Shown piece by piece: positions 22,926-33,787 of a DNA stretch of 64,000 nt. The position numbers and the translations under genes are program-made. Positions within the stretch are counted from its first letter, which is position 1. Every line of letters starts with the position of its first letter. Source of the stretch: Diphasiastrum complanatum (lineage: Eukaryota; Streptophyta; Lycopodiopsida; Lycopodiales; Lycopodiaceae). The notes under the pieces are model-generated. The model was given only the letters and a program-made list of their open reading frames with translations. It was not told where the DNA came from and made no database searches. Where the stretch lies: assembly GCA_029204225.1 (NCBI GenBank), contig CM055096.1, forward strand, positions 42,464,901 through 42,528,900. Direction: 5' to 3'.

Positions 22926-25100
22926 AAATAAGTTTACTTAGCTAATCAGTATGTGGTAAAGTAAAAATTCATAGTCCAGTCTTTCCTTATTGAGAAATAC
23001 TTATAGCGATAGGCCGAACGATATCTCTACCATATCAGGGCGAGTGCCATGCTGATCAGTGTGATGGTTCAGGTCCCTATCTTTTTAATTTTAATAAACC
23101 AAATATGCATTTGAAACCAAGCTGTACGAGATTTGTAAGAAAACCCAAACGAGTAGGTAGCTTGGACCGATACATGAAGTGCGGGGCAAATCCATGCCAA
23201 ACCAGCATTCCTACCTGTAAACAGATAATGTATGGTTTTTGTAACTTCTTGAGCAAATCCATGCTATACAAGAGTCCGCAAGCTAACGTACCGATATATT
23301 ATATTTGAACCATTATCGTGACTTAAAATATAGTCAAAACACAATACCCGTATACATTCATAAAAAGAGTTTGTAACCACATATTCACGGAGTAAATGAG
23401 GGTTACAACTTACCATTTATGATAAGCAATGATTCAGTATATTGTTTGCTTACGTAAAAAGATATGCAACAAGCTGGTTTAAGAATCATCCCGCTCTTCT
23501 CAAACGTATAATGATTGATAATGTCTTACGTTGCCGACATATTCCTTTGAAGTGTACTTGAATTAACCACCGAGATATGTGAGAAGCACCAACCTGAATG
23601 GTAGACACTAGTGACTCCTGTGAAGTGGTCATGTTTTCTTTTGAATGTCTTTGAAACACGTTCACAATCCATTTCCAGTTCTACGTACATTATTACATAG
23701 TCAACCGCACAACAGAGGTGTAATTGTTATAATCCGTAACTTCTAAAAACTCATTCTTAAAGCTTTTGCAATGGTGTGCTACAATATAGCTTCTTGCATA
23801 GTTTATGTAAACAAAGATAAAGAGCAGTATACATACCTTCTCTTGCTGTATACTGGCAACCACTGGTATGAGTCTAATATATGTGCTACTTCGCTGCTAT
23901 ACTGTGAAAGACAGAGATGGTAGCAAGTATCGTCAAAGCATATACACTTTTTGAGTGCTCTTCATGATAAAAGCTTTCATTCCTTTAAGAAACAATATGA
24001 GGCTCATCGCTGGATAGAATATAAGCAAAAGCTATGGTGTCTCATTGTTGGACAACGATGAAGTATCCCATTGCATTGATTCATCAAGTCGAATCTTATG
24101 CAAACTGGTGTATGAATTCAATGCTGTGAAGGCAGCAATTTGCTTCAATGCACGCGCTCAGATATACATGATGGTATAAGAATTCAAGCAAAGTGTGTGC
24201 ATCATAGCGTGGTATGCAAACAAATAGTGTAATGGCTTCTGGCCAGCGATGATGAAAATATAATAGGTTAAATTTTAGAAGCTGGATTGGTGACATGCAA
24301 CTGACTACATAGTCCAAAATACATGAATATACACCTAAACTATAGGCTCATCCTCATCCCCACTCATTATATCCATAAAAAAGGATGCAATTACTTGTTG
24401 GAAATTAAGTCCATAGTTGTCTCCTTGAATAATACCTAGTAAAATACACAGGGGTCTGCTAGCAGTTCGACAACCTGCAATTTTACACAAAGTCGAATCA
24501 GCCGAAGTCGACTTCATCGACTTTTCGGCTGAACTACATCAAAGGGTATCCATTCCCGTCTAATTCTACATTTGAATGTCAAAGAATCATGGTGCTTTAT
24601 GTATGCAAACAACCATATGCAATGCTAGAATCGCGATGCAGTAGGCCGCGCTACGGCGCGTACCAGATGTATGTATTCTGCACTATCATGTATTACCTTA
24701 AAGCAATCCCATAGCAAGAATAGATAGGCAAAGAATGCACTTACCGTTGATAGTGTGGATCACTCTCCAGTCTTCCCAAACAGTAAGAAGTGTTATAGCG
24801 ATATGCCAAGCCCTCATATTACCGTATCAGGAGTCCCTACTGTTAGGTTTTTGACAAGGATTTCTTCAAGAATAGTTCAATCGGTTTGTTTTTAAGATTA
24901 GATGTAGTCTCTTTAACTTATGTCATTTTAAAGAAAAAGAAAGTTTGTTGAAGAGAATTAGATACTAAGGTATAAGAAACTACTCATCCCATGCTTGTAC
25001 ATTCATTTTTGATAACTACAGTTTCTTTCTTGAGTTCTTCGATGGATGTATCCAACTTATGGAGGTGCGATTGCACAACTAGAAGCAGAGAATCACGGGA

Positions 25101-25103
<3 letters not shown>
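22922..25103. other. 2.2 kb insertion in the GA tract of D's 3' LTR
   Basis: There is no recognisable coding content. A roughly 70-bp stretch near the left end (about 22975-23042, with CCAGTCTTTCC and TATAGCGATAGGCC) recurs in the same direction near the right end (about 24765-24832, with CCAGTCTTCCC and TATAGCGATATGCC); both end CATATCAGG- or CGTATCAGG-like. This would fit diverged terminal direct repeats of an unidentified retroelement. A short hairpin lies at 24499-24531 (CAGCCGAA and TTCGGCTG arms). Confidence 0.5.

Positions 25104-25156
<53 letters not shown>
25104..25156. repeat. (GA)n microsatellite in D's 3' LTR, right part
   Basis: About 26 units, directly before AGAGCCATGCAAGG of the LTR. 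The two GA tracts flanking the insertion could be one original tract that was split or duplicated. Confidence 0.97.
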
Positions 25157-25158
<2 letters not shown>

Positions 25159-25421
25159 ATGCAAGGAGGGTGTGGAGAGGCTAGAAGGGATTACTCATTC
25201 CTTTGCGTGTTTCTATCAATTATGGATTCTTCATTCACTTGCTTAAGACGGAGTGCTCTCTCTCTCTCTTGGATCTCTAGTGTGGTTGTGCATCTCTATG
25301 ACATGATGGGAATGGTCTATACTTCTGTTTCAGCAATATCAACCATTGGGTGGACTGTACCATGCTGCCATGCTTGGCTTCTTTGTGTTCTTCTCTTGCA
25401 AGTTGGCAGTTCTTGGACTTT

Positions 25422-25872
25422 AGTTATGGACTCGGCTCATTACATTCGCCATGTCCATTTACATTTACTTTACTTTATGCATAGGCAGGCTTTGGGCCCT
25501 TTTTTATTCATTATTTGACATTTAGACTATATGGTTGGCCTTGGGCCCTATTATTGACATTTAGACCATATTATTGGCCTTGGGCCCTATGATTCACTAT
25601 ATTGGTTATTTGGTCATATTACTGAGAGTGGGGGCCTTCTTGGAGGGCGCACTATTGTCCCTCTCAGTTTGGCCCTAGCCACTGGAAGCTTCCTTTTAGG
25701 GCTTCCTCTTGGCTATAAGTAGGGATTCTGTGTCATTTGTTACTTGGCTTATGATATGATCTCCTTCTTTAGTCTCTTTAAGCTTTCTCTCTATTGCTTT
25801 CTAGGGTTAAGTCTTGCTTATGTGATGCTTTCATAGACTAAATCTAGATCAGCCGTGGCTACGTTCATAACT
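25422..25872 (+). mobile_element. Solo LTR of the element-B family
   Basis: It begins AGTTATGGACTCGG and ends TTCATAACT (inverted ends AGTTA/TAACT) and is flanked by perfect duplications ACTTT (25417-25421 and 25873-25877). It matches the LTRs of element B at 41714 and 53473/59838 through CTCATTACATTCGCC, GGCGCACTATT, CCACTGGAAGCTTCC and GGCTATAAGTAGGGA. It has one extra internal duplication (TTGGCCTTGGGCCCTAT twice). It arose by recombination between the two LTRs of a full insertion. Confidence 0.9.
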
Positions 25873-26082
25873 ACTTTACAATAGATGCATTGGATATTTC
25901 TAGGTGTCATCTAGTAATGTCAAAGACTTGAGTTGTTTCTTCTTTCTTAGGAGTTGAATGTTGATTTGTTGCTTTATCACGGATATCTATAGTGCACATA
26001 CATTAATTACTGATAGTTCCACTTTTGTTTATGTTTATTGGGGCATTGGGTAGTCTTTCAATAATTTTTTGGGTGTGTTAGC

Positions 26083-26630
26083 TGTCATGTCCTGCATGTA
26101 TCTAGCCCATGTGCTCAAGAATAATAATTTTTACATATAGCCATGGACTTAAATTAGAATAGGATTAGTCATTAGGAGCATTAATTAAAGGGCTTAAGCA
26201 CCCGCACTAGCTTTGTGGTAATTGTTGGAAGGTCCAATTTAGCCAAATAAGGCCCCAAACTCATATAAGGGGCACAAAAGACCACTATAAATAGCTGAGG
26301 TCATGCTAAATTTGGAGGCTATTCTACAGTCACTAATTTTGAACCTCTCTTTTATGAGATTTGGGAGTTTCTTTTCAATGAGAGCTATGGGTTTTGCTAA
26401 ATGGTGGATGATTTGCCAATTCCTTCACATGAGAGATGATCATGCTCTAGCTTAAGCCCCTATTTAATGAATGATCATCTAATGGAGATTATTACCTTAC
26501 TTTTTTATACTTGATGAAGCTCTTCTATTTTATCTCATTTCCTTGATTCTTGTCTATTTTCTTGAATTTCTTGTCTTACCATGTAAATGTGATTTTTATG
26601 AATGGATTAAATGTTAGGATGCTATGATTG
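26083..26630 (+). mobile_element. LTR-like sequence
   Basis: It starts TGTCATGTCCTGC (compare TGTTATGTCC at the start of element C) and has a TATA-like ACTATAAATAGC near 26283 and a following TTGGTACATGACA that could be a decayed primer-binding site (about 26629). No partner LTR was found. The ends are guesses. Confidence 0.35.
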
Positions 26631-29349
26631 GTACATGACAATTGTGGTCTTTTCCCCATCAGATTTAGTGGTTTTCTTGTAGATTTGAGAAAATTTGATT
26701 CACTAATTATCTAGTTGTCTTGAATTTTTAGTTTCCAGATTCTTCAAGCCAACTTCAGATCAAGGAATCATGGTTTTTTGTTTGTTTTGTTGTTATAGAT
26801 TATTAGCCCTTGATCTTATCTTTTGGGAGCTTTTGATTTTTTTGGATTTGGAGGTGATATGTGTAAGTTATGGCCATTTTAGTGAAATGAATCCAAATTT
26901 AGTTAGTTACAATTTTGTTGTCTGGTTTTTTGTATTTTGGCTATACTTTTGGTTGAATTTGCCGGATCTGAGGCTGTGGACTAGTAGAGCTATCTCTTAG
27001 CTTCAATTTGAACAATTTTAACCCAATTGGGTTGAGCTTTGACAAAGCTATGAAGAGTTGTGGGAGCACGGTTTCAAAGCGTGAAACTAGAATTTTCAAA
27101 AGCCAATGTGAAAAAGAAATATTTTGCATTTCCCCCCAGTGTGAACTGAGCTATTTTGAAATTGGTTCCATTTCAAAATCTCCTCATTTCCTTTAAAAAT
27201 AAGGATGTTTTTTTTAATGAAAAATAAATAAAAAATTCCACTCATGCCCTTGCGATGCACATTGATATCACTCCCTTTCTTGTACCCTCTTCCCATGGTC
27301 CTCGTAGTAAGTTCGTAGCGTCCTTGCGTTCTGCTCCCCTTCCTTCCCAAAATGTACTTGCATCTATCTTGGCCCCCTCTTCATCCTCATTGGAACATTT
27401 CCTCACTTGTTGCCCTTACGACATTCATGCCTACAAGAACGTCCCTCACGAGTACATCTTCGTGTTTTATGTGTACTCGCCACAGTGCATTGTAAAGATC
27501 TGTTGTGCTTGCACATCTTGTTTTCGCGAGATATTGGCATACTTGTATCTTTGCCATACCTTGAGTACTCACCAAGTTGTTATTGTGAGCTCATGCCCTT
27601 ACCAAATTTCACCTCACTAACCTTGCATTATTGCCTTGGCGAGTACCGTCTTTGCCAAATTCCTGACCGTTAAAAAATTCGGTTCCCATTCAGTGAGCAC
27701 ACTAATGGCCTAGAGAAATGCCCGAGGAATATCCTTTGCCAATGTTTTTTTTAAAGTTTTGAAAAACAAATATTCCAAGAATTCAAATTTGTTTTTCTTA
27801 AGGCCCATTTCTAAGTGTGTAAGAATTTTTCTTCGCCAATTCTTTTCCCTAGGGCGAGTTTCCGTGGGATAGATATAGCCATAGGCATGACATTGTATGA
27901 AAAAAAGCAAACTCTTGAAATCACAACGTGGTCCTATGTTCTACATTCTTTTCCTAGCAGGGAAAGGACACATGCATAGCTTAATATAACGACCCAACAA
28001 CCTTTTGGAAGAGTTGAGGAACTATCCTTTTGAGGATCTCCCCCATGTCCTTTGTTAGGAAATGTGTTTAAAAAATTCCAAAACTGATTCTACATTCTTG
28101 TATCTTCCATTGTGATTATCATTATGTAATTGTCACACTTGCTAGTCAATCTTAGTGCACAATTTGCATTTATGTAGTATCAACGTGGCTAAATACACAA
28201 ATCTATCATTAAAGGATCTTTTGCTGCCTTTTATTACAGTAGTCTGCAATTTAAGATTCACGTTTTCAAGAATACATGTTGCATAGGCCCTTTTTTCAAC
28301 AAACTATAGAGAGCTATATGGATGTGTATCTCCTTGGTACATTGTACTTTTGAAGAGGACCTAGCTTTTCCCACTCTCTGTTCTGTAGTTTCCTAGTATT
28401 GTGATTCAAATGGTTTTTGAATCAATTTGAGATTGGAACTAGTGTAAATCCACTTACCTCCTTTTCAATCTCCTAACAAAAATTGGGTCTATTATGAGTG
28501 TGTTATAACATGCCATATAAATATAACCCTAAGCGATTTGAATCTAGCTTAAGTAATCAAACCCTAATCAATTTGAATAAAATAAAGTTCAAATGTCTTA
28601 GCAAACATGGGCAATTTTGCAGTGCAAGTGTCCATTTCCATGGAGGTAGGATGGTTGTTGCATTTGGCCTTTGACTTAATTGTTCAACTCTTTATACTTC
28701 TATCTTGGGTCATCATAGCTTGTCCCAATTTCAGAAGACTTTTATGCTTTTTGCTAGTTTTCATTCTAAACTTCATCACTACATAACATGAGCAAGACAA
28801 CTTTGAGCATGCATAATATGTCGTCAATTTTTCTTGTCGAGAATACAATATTAAGAAAGCTTAAAGCCTGATGCTAGAGAAGACTAGACTATGGGAGGTT
28901 TTATAATTTTCTTATAGGTGTATGAGATTGTCATGGTTGCACGATAAATTCTTCTGATTGGGAATGTGAGCAATAGGGGGTAAGAAGAGCTTGAAACATT
29001 GTCTTGCATGACAATATGTTTCAAATATACCTTGTATGATCTTACAAATGATGTATAGTTGTCTAGATTGTTCTTAATATTTATGCCTTTGTTATATCTA
29101 TTATTTAGTATCAAGTTCATAAGTGGAAGTTCTGACTTGTGCATTGAACATTCATATCCTAAATTTGTCTAATAGAACATTTTTTATCAACTTCTCTCAC
29201 AGATAAGTTCCATTTGAAGTTTGCTTTTAAATACTCTTGCATGAGGAGGGGATTGCAGTGAAAATTTTATGAAGCTTAGTATTGCATTTCTTTAATGACA
29301 TAATGTGTTATGTTTTAGTTACCACATCATACACATGAACATATGGACA
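26631..29349. other. Upstream region of CNGC-B, no gene recognised
   Basis: Several short open frames (for example 27255-27620 on plus) are dispersed and have no domain signal. The sequence is AT-rich with many T-runs, typical of intron or old retroelement debris. It must include at least part of CNGC-B's upstream intron, since an acceptor ends at 29596. Confidence 0.5.
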
Positions 29350-29609
29350 ATCACCTATTTTCAACATCGACAATTGCTTATAAGTGTGTTGTATTTGCTT
29401 CTTGTGTGCACACTTAGGTGTGAAATGAAAGATTGTCTTGTCATCATCCTGGGAAAGTACTAAATGCTTGAAGCGACATGACATTGCATTATGTGTTAGG
29501 AAACTTGAAATCTTCTTCTACAAATGAAAGATTCTAGGCAACTATCAGGTACCAATAGCTGATATTTAGAAGCAATACTTTTTGTATTCTATGCAGGTAT
29601 CACATCAAG
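29350..29609 (+). other. Conserved upstream intron/UTR block of CNGC-B
   Basis: 29350-29596 aligns with the minus strand of 4298-4545, ending in the acceptor TATGCAG (29590-29596). Bases 29597-29609 are the short exon part before the ATG and read in frame as Y-H-I-K, so a coding exon further upstream cannot be excluded. Confidence 0.6.
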
Positions 29610-30164
29610 ATGGTGCTCCAAAAATCAATGTCCATGGAATCAGAAAGCGATGGAAACTATAAGTTCAATTTTAGGACGTTCAGTCTTGATTATGCCTCTT
29701 CTAATCGTCAGAGACAATGGGAAGGTGGACATGAAGGGCTGCCAAAAATGGGTAGGAACTCACAAGCTGGTATTTCTCGGGTGATGGTGGAAGATCAAAA
29801 GCAATCAAATGTCAAAATTTTGGACCCTGGAAGCAAGTTTGTACATCGATGGAATGAGTACTTTGTCATCTCATGTTGGATTTCTCTATTTGTAGATCCT
29901 CTCTTCTTTTATCTTCCAGTAATTAGCAATGACATATGCATAACCATCGAAAAAAATGTGGCCATCATGGTGACTACGATTCGCACCATTATAGATGCAT
30001 TTTATGTATTCCATATGGGACTACAATTCCGAACAGGTTTTCTTGCAAGATCCTCACAAGTGTTTGGAAAGGGAGATCTTGTGCTGGACATCGCTCAAAT
30101 TGCTAGAAAGTACATGAGAAAAAACTTTTGGATGGACTTCTTTTCTGTTTTGCCTTTGCCTCAG
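29610..30164 (+). CDS. CNGC-B, first recognised coding exon (N-terminus to S3)
   Basis: The exon has 185 codons from ATG to CAG with donor GTACAC at 30165. Order: hydrophilic N-terminus (1-70), LDPGSKF, S1 with DPLFFYLP, S2 with DAFYVFHMGLQFRTGF, the motif SSQVFGKGDLVLDIAQIA, and S3 ending LPLPQ. This is a CNGC channel subunit working in the plasma membrane. The frame is intact and about 74% identical to CNGC-A, with the membrane segments more conserved than the N-terminus, consistent with past purifying selection. If the donor is ignored the frame runs on for 29 more codons to a stop at 30252, so unspliced transcripts would give a truncated 214-residue product lacking S4-S6 and the pore. Confidence 0.93.
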
Positions 30165-30424
30165 GTACACTCCATTTTACGTTATTTTTTTTCCCTCTTT
30201 TGCATGGTATTTCATGGTGGAGTTCTTGCAATTAACTTAGCCAATATAACTTGACTTCATCTTAGTCGGCTCCTAATTTGGGATTTGGAATTCCTCTTAC
30301 CAGTTGGGTTCGTTCCCAAGTACCTGAGTTGATACTATGGGAGGTCCTATATACTATAACAAGACCAATCTAGAAGGCACAATAGTATCTATTAGGTATC
30401 AGAGTTGTATTTCTAATGTCTAAA

Positions 30425-31190
30425 TCGTTGTCGTAGCGGAACTTGTTCTACGGCAACCACATTTCTGGAGCGAGTGGAACGCAATTAATTAATTATTTGT
30501 TTATTTTTTGGTATATAATTTATAGAATATATAGAATATACTGTAAATTGAATAAGCATCTTCAATGTTGATTATGGCCACTAAAACCAAAATTTTTAGG
30601 CTCTAAAATAATCTGCAAACACATTTGAGAACCAAACAAAACAGTAAAAAACAAAAAAGGATGCTGGTTCCATTCCTATGTTTTGTTGGCATTCCGAACA
30701 CTCGCTTTCATTGGCTTTCCGGCAATGTCACTAGCTTTCTGAACACTGCCAATTTCATTGGCTTTCTGATTTTCTAAGGACTCATGTCATTGGCTTTCTG
30801 GAACCGATAATCTCTAAGGATCTAAAGTCCCTATACTCTTGCAATTTCAGAAGCTATTAGGCACCAATAAACTAGGGCAATGTCAATGCTCTCCGACAAT
30901 TTCACCGACTATACATTTGATAGTATTTGGCAAAAACATGCTCCTATTTGTGCTTAAATTTTTCCAAAAGATTACCATCAGATTCCCCATAAAAATCCCT
31001 GCATTTTGAACCCCTTATTGCCCAAAAAAAAACAAGTGCCTTCTTGGACATCTTGAAACATGTCTGGAAAGCATATATGCAATAATGTTATATCATAGTT
31101 GCACCACGGTTCCGGAAACGCGTTTTTGAACTGCGTTTCTGGTTTGGGCCAGCGTTTCTCAGAAAAGTTTCTTATTTTTTCATTTTTATG
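30425..31190. repeat. Dispersed repeat, copy 1
   Basis: The part 30583-30960 resembles 41384-41697 in the same orientation: both have CCAAAATTTTT, AACAAAAAA-GATGC, GGTTCCATTCCTAT and repeated (T)TCATTGGCTTTCTG-like units of about 30 bp. GGAACGC/GCGTTTC words near 30470 and 31125 hint at inverted ends, but I cannot define them. No coding content. Confidence 0.5.
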
Positions 31191-31308
31191 GGTGGTATGG
31201 ATATCAAATCAAAGCATTAATTAAGGGCAGCACATTTATTTAGGTTGCCGAATGTTTTGGGTACGTTAAGAGGTTCAAATTTTCTAATAGCTTCTTTTTT
31301 CTTTCTCA

Positions 31309-31600
31309 TATATATTATATATATATATGTATGTATATATCATAATACCGTGGTACCGCTGGTATGGTACCGCCGGTACCATAACAGTGGTACCGCCCTG
31401 GGATCCGAGGTACCAGGGCGGTACCATAATATAAAAAAAAAAAAAAAAAATTCCCGTGTTATTTTCGCAAAAAATTTTTTTTTTTTTTTTTTTGGTACCG
31501 CCGACCGATATGGTACCGCGGTACCATATATGGTCCCGCGGTACCGGGATCCGCGGGACCTGGTACCGCGGGACCTATGGTATATATATATGCACACACA
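31309..31600. repeat. GGTACC-rich foldback with poly(A)/poly(T) stem
   Basis: A TA repeat is followed by at least nine GGTACC or near-variants. The centre has GGGCGGTACC, an AT stretch, a run of 18 A (about 31433-31450), about 26 unpaired bases, a run of over 20 T (about 31471-31493) and GGTACCGCC. The two sides are inverted complements, so the single strand could fold into a long hairpin. Further right, GGTACCGCGG and GGGATCCGCGGG arms add more palindromes. It is non-coding. A shorter relative is at 4561-4640. Confidence 0.8.
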
Positions 31601-32025
31601 TATGTGTTTCCGTTTTAGAGACAAAAGACTTGTCTTCTTGGAAGAGTTTAGGTATGTTTTTGTCTACATATATACACACATATGACGGTTCATGGAAACA
31701 CACATAGGAAACACAAGAAAGAGTGCAAAGAGAGGGGGGCACTACTTAGTTGATGAGCAAGAATTTGTAGCGTTGTAGAGAGAGAAAATACAGCAGGCTA
31801 GAAAGAGAAATTGGCTTATAGGGAGTGAGAGAGCACATACACGTGGGAGCAAACATTCACAATCACCTCCGACACTTCTTCTTCCTGGTGGTGTCCTTTC
31901 CAAGGTAAGCACTGATAGTGCTCCGTTTTTCATTTACGAGTCTCATTTGCTTTACGTGCATACCTACATTGGCCTATCCTTATCACATCAGTCTTCCACC
32001 CATCCTTTCACGATGCCTGCTTCCG
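31601..32025. other. Unassigned; contains a 40-bp fragment shared with element D
   Basis: 31621-31660 matches 22546-22585, just upstream of D's polypurine tract, at 39 of 40 bases. CACATA-rich words flank it. Nothing else was recognised. Confidence 0.6.
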
Positions 32026-32944
32026 ATATGATTGACCTAGGTCTGACTATGTTAGATACGATAGCCAGAGTGGTGCCCGTGAGTGGACTTGTTGCCATTG
32101 CCACTTGCGCTTCTGTGGGACACTCACTAGGCTTAAGGCTCCCACGTACTTGGCACTGTTAGAGTTGACGGTAGATGTTTGGGTGCATCCCCATGCCTTA
32201 GTATGTCGGCCCGGGAGAGGCCTAGATTGATTGATATGTATGGGACATGTTTGATAGCTGGTGACTTGGCACTAGACCCTGTAGTGCATGCTGCTGTGAC
32301 CTTAGTGACCTTTGATCCTTATGTTCCACACCCTCCTCAGCCTGCAGCTCTTGTAGCTTCTCAGCCAGCTGTAGCACGTCCTCCTGCAACTTCTCGTTAT
32401 GGTGTAGCACGTTCTCCTATGCCAGCTGCCTCCCGAGGTTCCCATGTTGGTGGGCATGCACCTTCTTCGAACACCCCCGCTGGCCCTTTCCCGAGTCGTC
32501 CACCTGCAGTCACAGTTGTGAATCGTCCTATCCACACATTTGGCTATCTTTGCAGCGACACACGCCCTCCTAGCCAGCAGGACCCTCTACCCACCCAAGA
32601 TATACCGTCCACTTACTCCTCTCCCTAATGATGAGCCACACTTGGGGGAGGACCTCCCATCCAAGGATCCGAGTGAGGGTGATGTGTCTGTTTGCCTCCC
32701 CCCCCCCCCCCCCCGACTCCCCGTGCTCCCATTCCAGAGCCTTCTGCCCTAGCCCCCCATGCTCCACCCACTGATCCTCGCCATCAGCTCGCTACCAGCC
32801 CCATACCTCCACCTGCCTCTCGATCTACCTCCCGCACATATGCTAGTTCACATACACACTGACAGAGGACCATGGGGGACAGCTGTGGCTCCTCGTCTAG
32901 AGAGAGAGAACCAGCAGGCTGTGTGGCCAACATGATATATGAGT
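32026..32944 (+). pseudogene. Proline-rich upstream part of the hAT-like remnant (uncertain)
   Basis: Open stretches in changing frames encode proline/alanine-rich sequence such as VPHPPQPAALVASQP and a 17-base C run at 32698-32714. It leads without a gap into the transposase domain at 32945. It could be the disordered N-terminal region of the same transposase. I see no BED zinc finger. Confidence 0.4.
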
Positions 32945-33429
32945 AGAACCTCCCGTTGACTCCGAGCCTTTCAGGAGGGCTTTTGCAGCTGCTGCAGCCG
33001 TTGGTCCTCGCTTCCCGCCACTTGGGGCTGAGTCCATCCACACTACTCTTCTGTCAGAGAGGGTAGATGAGCTCTCCTCTCAGATGACTCCTCTCAGTAA
33101 GGCTTGGGAGAGTTATGGTTGTTTGATCATGTCCGATGGATGGAGTAATATTCGCTGAAGGCCAGTGATCAACATCATTGTGTCATGCTGCATGGGCAAT
33201 ATGTTCTACCGTGCCGTAGATGCCAATAGAGAGGGGGCTGTTATAGATGGAGCTTTCATGTTCTCCATCATTCGGGAGGCTATTGAGGAGGTTGGCCCAA
33301 CGTAGTCCAGGTGGTGACGAACAATGCCACCAACTGCGTGCAGATGTCCAGACTACTCATGGCCCATTATCCTAGTATTGTGTGGACCCCTTGTGTGCAA
33401 CACACAACATTGATCTTGCTATGGGGGAC
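32945..33429 (+). pseudogene. hAT-type transposase remnant (DUF659 domain), 5' part
   Basis: The plus strand encodes, with stops and a small frameshift, FPPLGAESIHTTLLSERVDE, then GCLIMSDGWSNIR, RPVINIIVSC, MFYRAVDA, then QVVTNNATNC-QMSRLLMAHYP and WTPCVQH. This is the order of the plant hAT DUF659/transposase core (family pattern GCTIMSDGW, RPLINF, TDNAANY, WTPCAAH). The cut at 33429 is exactly where gypsy element 1 inserted; the frame resumes at 39701 with DIGRMPWV. Confidence 0.85.
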
Positions 33430-33787
33430 TGTTATGAGCACGTAACTAGTGCCGAACCCTAAAGAACACAGGAGGTCAGACACCACAGTCAGGGTCGTGC
33501 CCAGCGTACACGACCAACAGGGCAAGACAGTGTGAGGAGTGTGCCCCAGCACAGTCCATAGCCATGGCGGGCCTAACCCAATGTAGGGACCCTATCAGCA
33601 GGATAGGGCCCCACGTTGGGTCTCGACGTGCAGTCGGCCACGTCAGTGCCACATGGCCGACACTTGGCAGTATGCATGCTACCAGGCCTCACACTGGGCT
33701 AGGAGGGGCTTGCTCCATATCAAGGAGTAAGCAAGGTTGGGTGGATCGGTTAGTGTTTGCCCTACTGTGGTGTTTGGATTTCTAACA
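33430..33787 (+). mobile_element. 5' LTR of gypsy element 1
   Basis: 358 bp, TGTTATGAGC to TTTCTAACA. Confidence 0.95.

Larger units (their letters stand above)
17931..25880 (+). mobile_element. Degenerate Ty3/gypsy element D with nested insertions
   Basis: Paired LTRs begin TGTTACGTC at 17931 and 22638 and end CTTACA (18394) and TTTACA (25880). A polypurine stretch ACGGGGGAAG precedes the 3' LTR. Flanks ACAGA (17926-17930) and ATAGA (25881-25885) differ by one base and are probably the target duplication. The interior (about 4.2 kb) has no intact gene. A recognisable integrase remnant is at about 21930-22090, and one small inverted-repeat element is nested at 20866-21274. The 3' LTR carries a 2.2 kb insertion and a solo LTR. 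Confidence 0.8.
22638..25880 (+). mobile_element. 3' LTR of element D, broken into three pieces
   Basis: The pieces are 22638-22921 (start TGTTACGTCAC, ending in a GA tract), about 25104-25421 (GA tract, then AGAGCCATGCAAGGAGG to GGACTTT) and 25878-25880 (ACA). Between pieces 1 and 2 lies a 2.2 kb insertion; between 2 and 3 lies a solo LTR with its ACTTT duplication. Rejoined, the order matches the 5' LTR. Confidence 0.75.

Noticed and set aside
24991-25518. 175-codon plus-strand open frame across a GA tract
   Set aside because: It runs from insertion sequence through a GA microsatellite (Arg-Glu repeats) into element D's LTR and the B-family solo LTR; no domain.
32179-32628. 149-codon proline-rich host gene
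   Set aside because: It leads directly into the hAT transposase remnant and is followed by frame changes; more likely part of that element.
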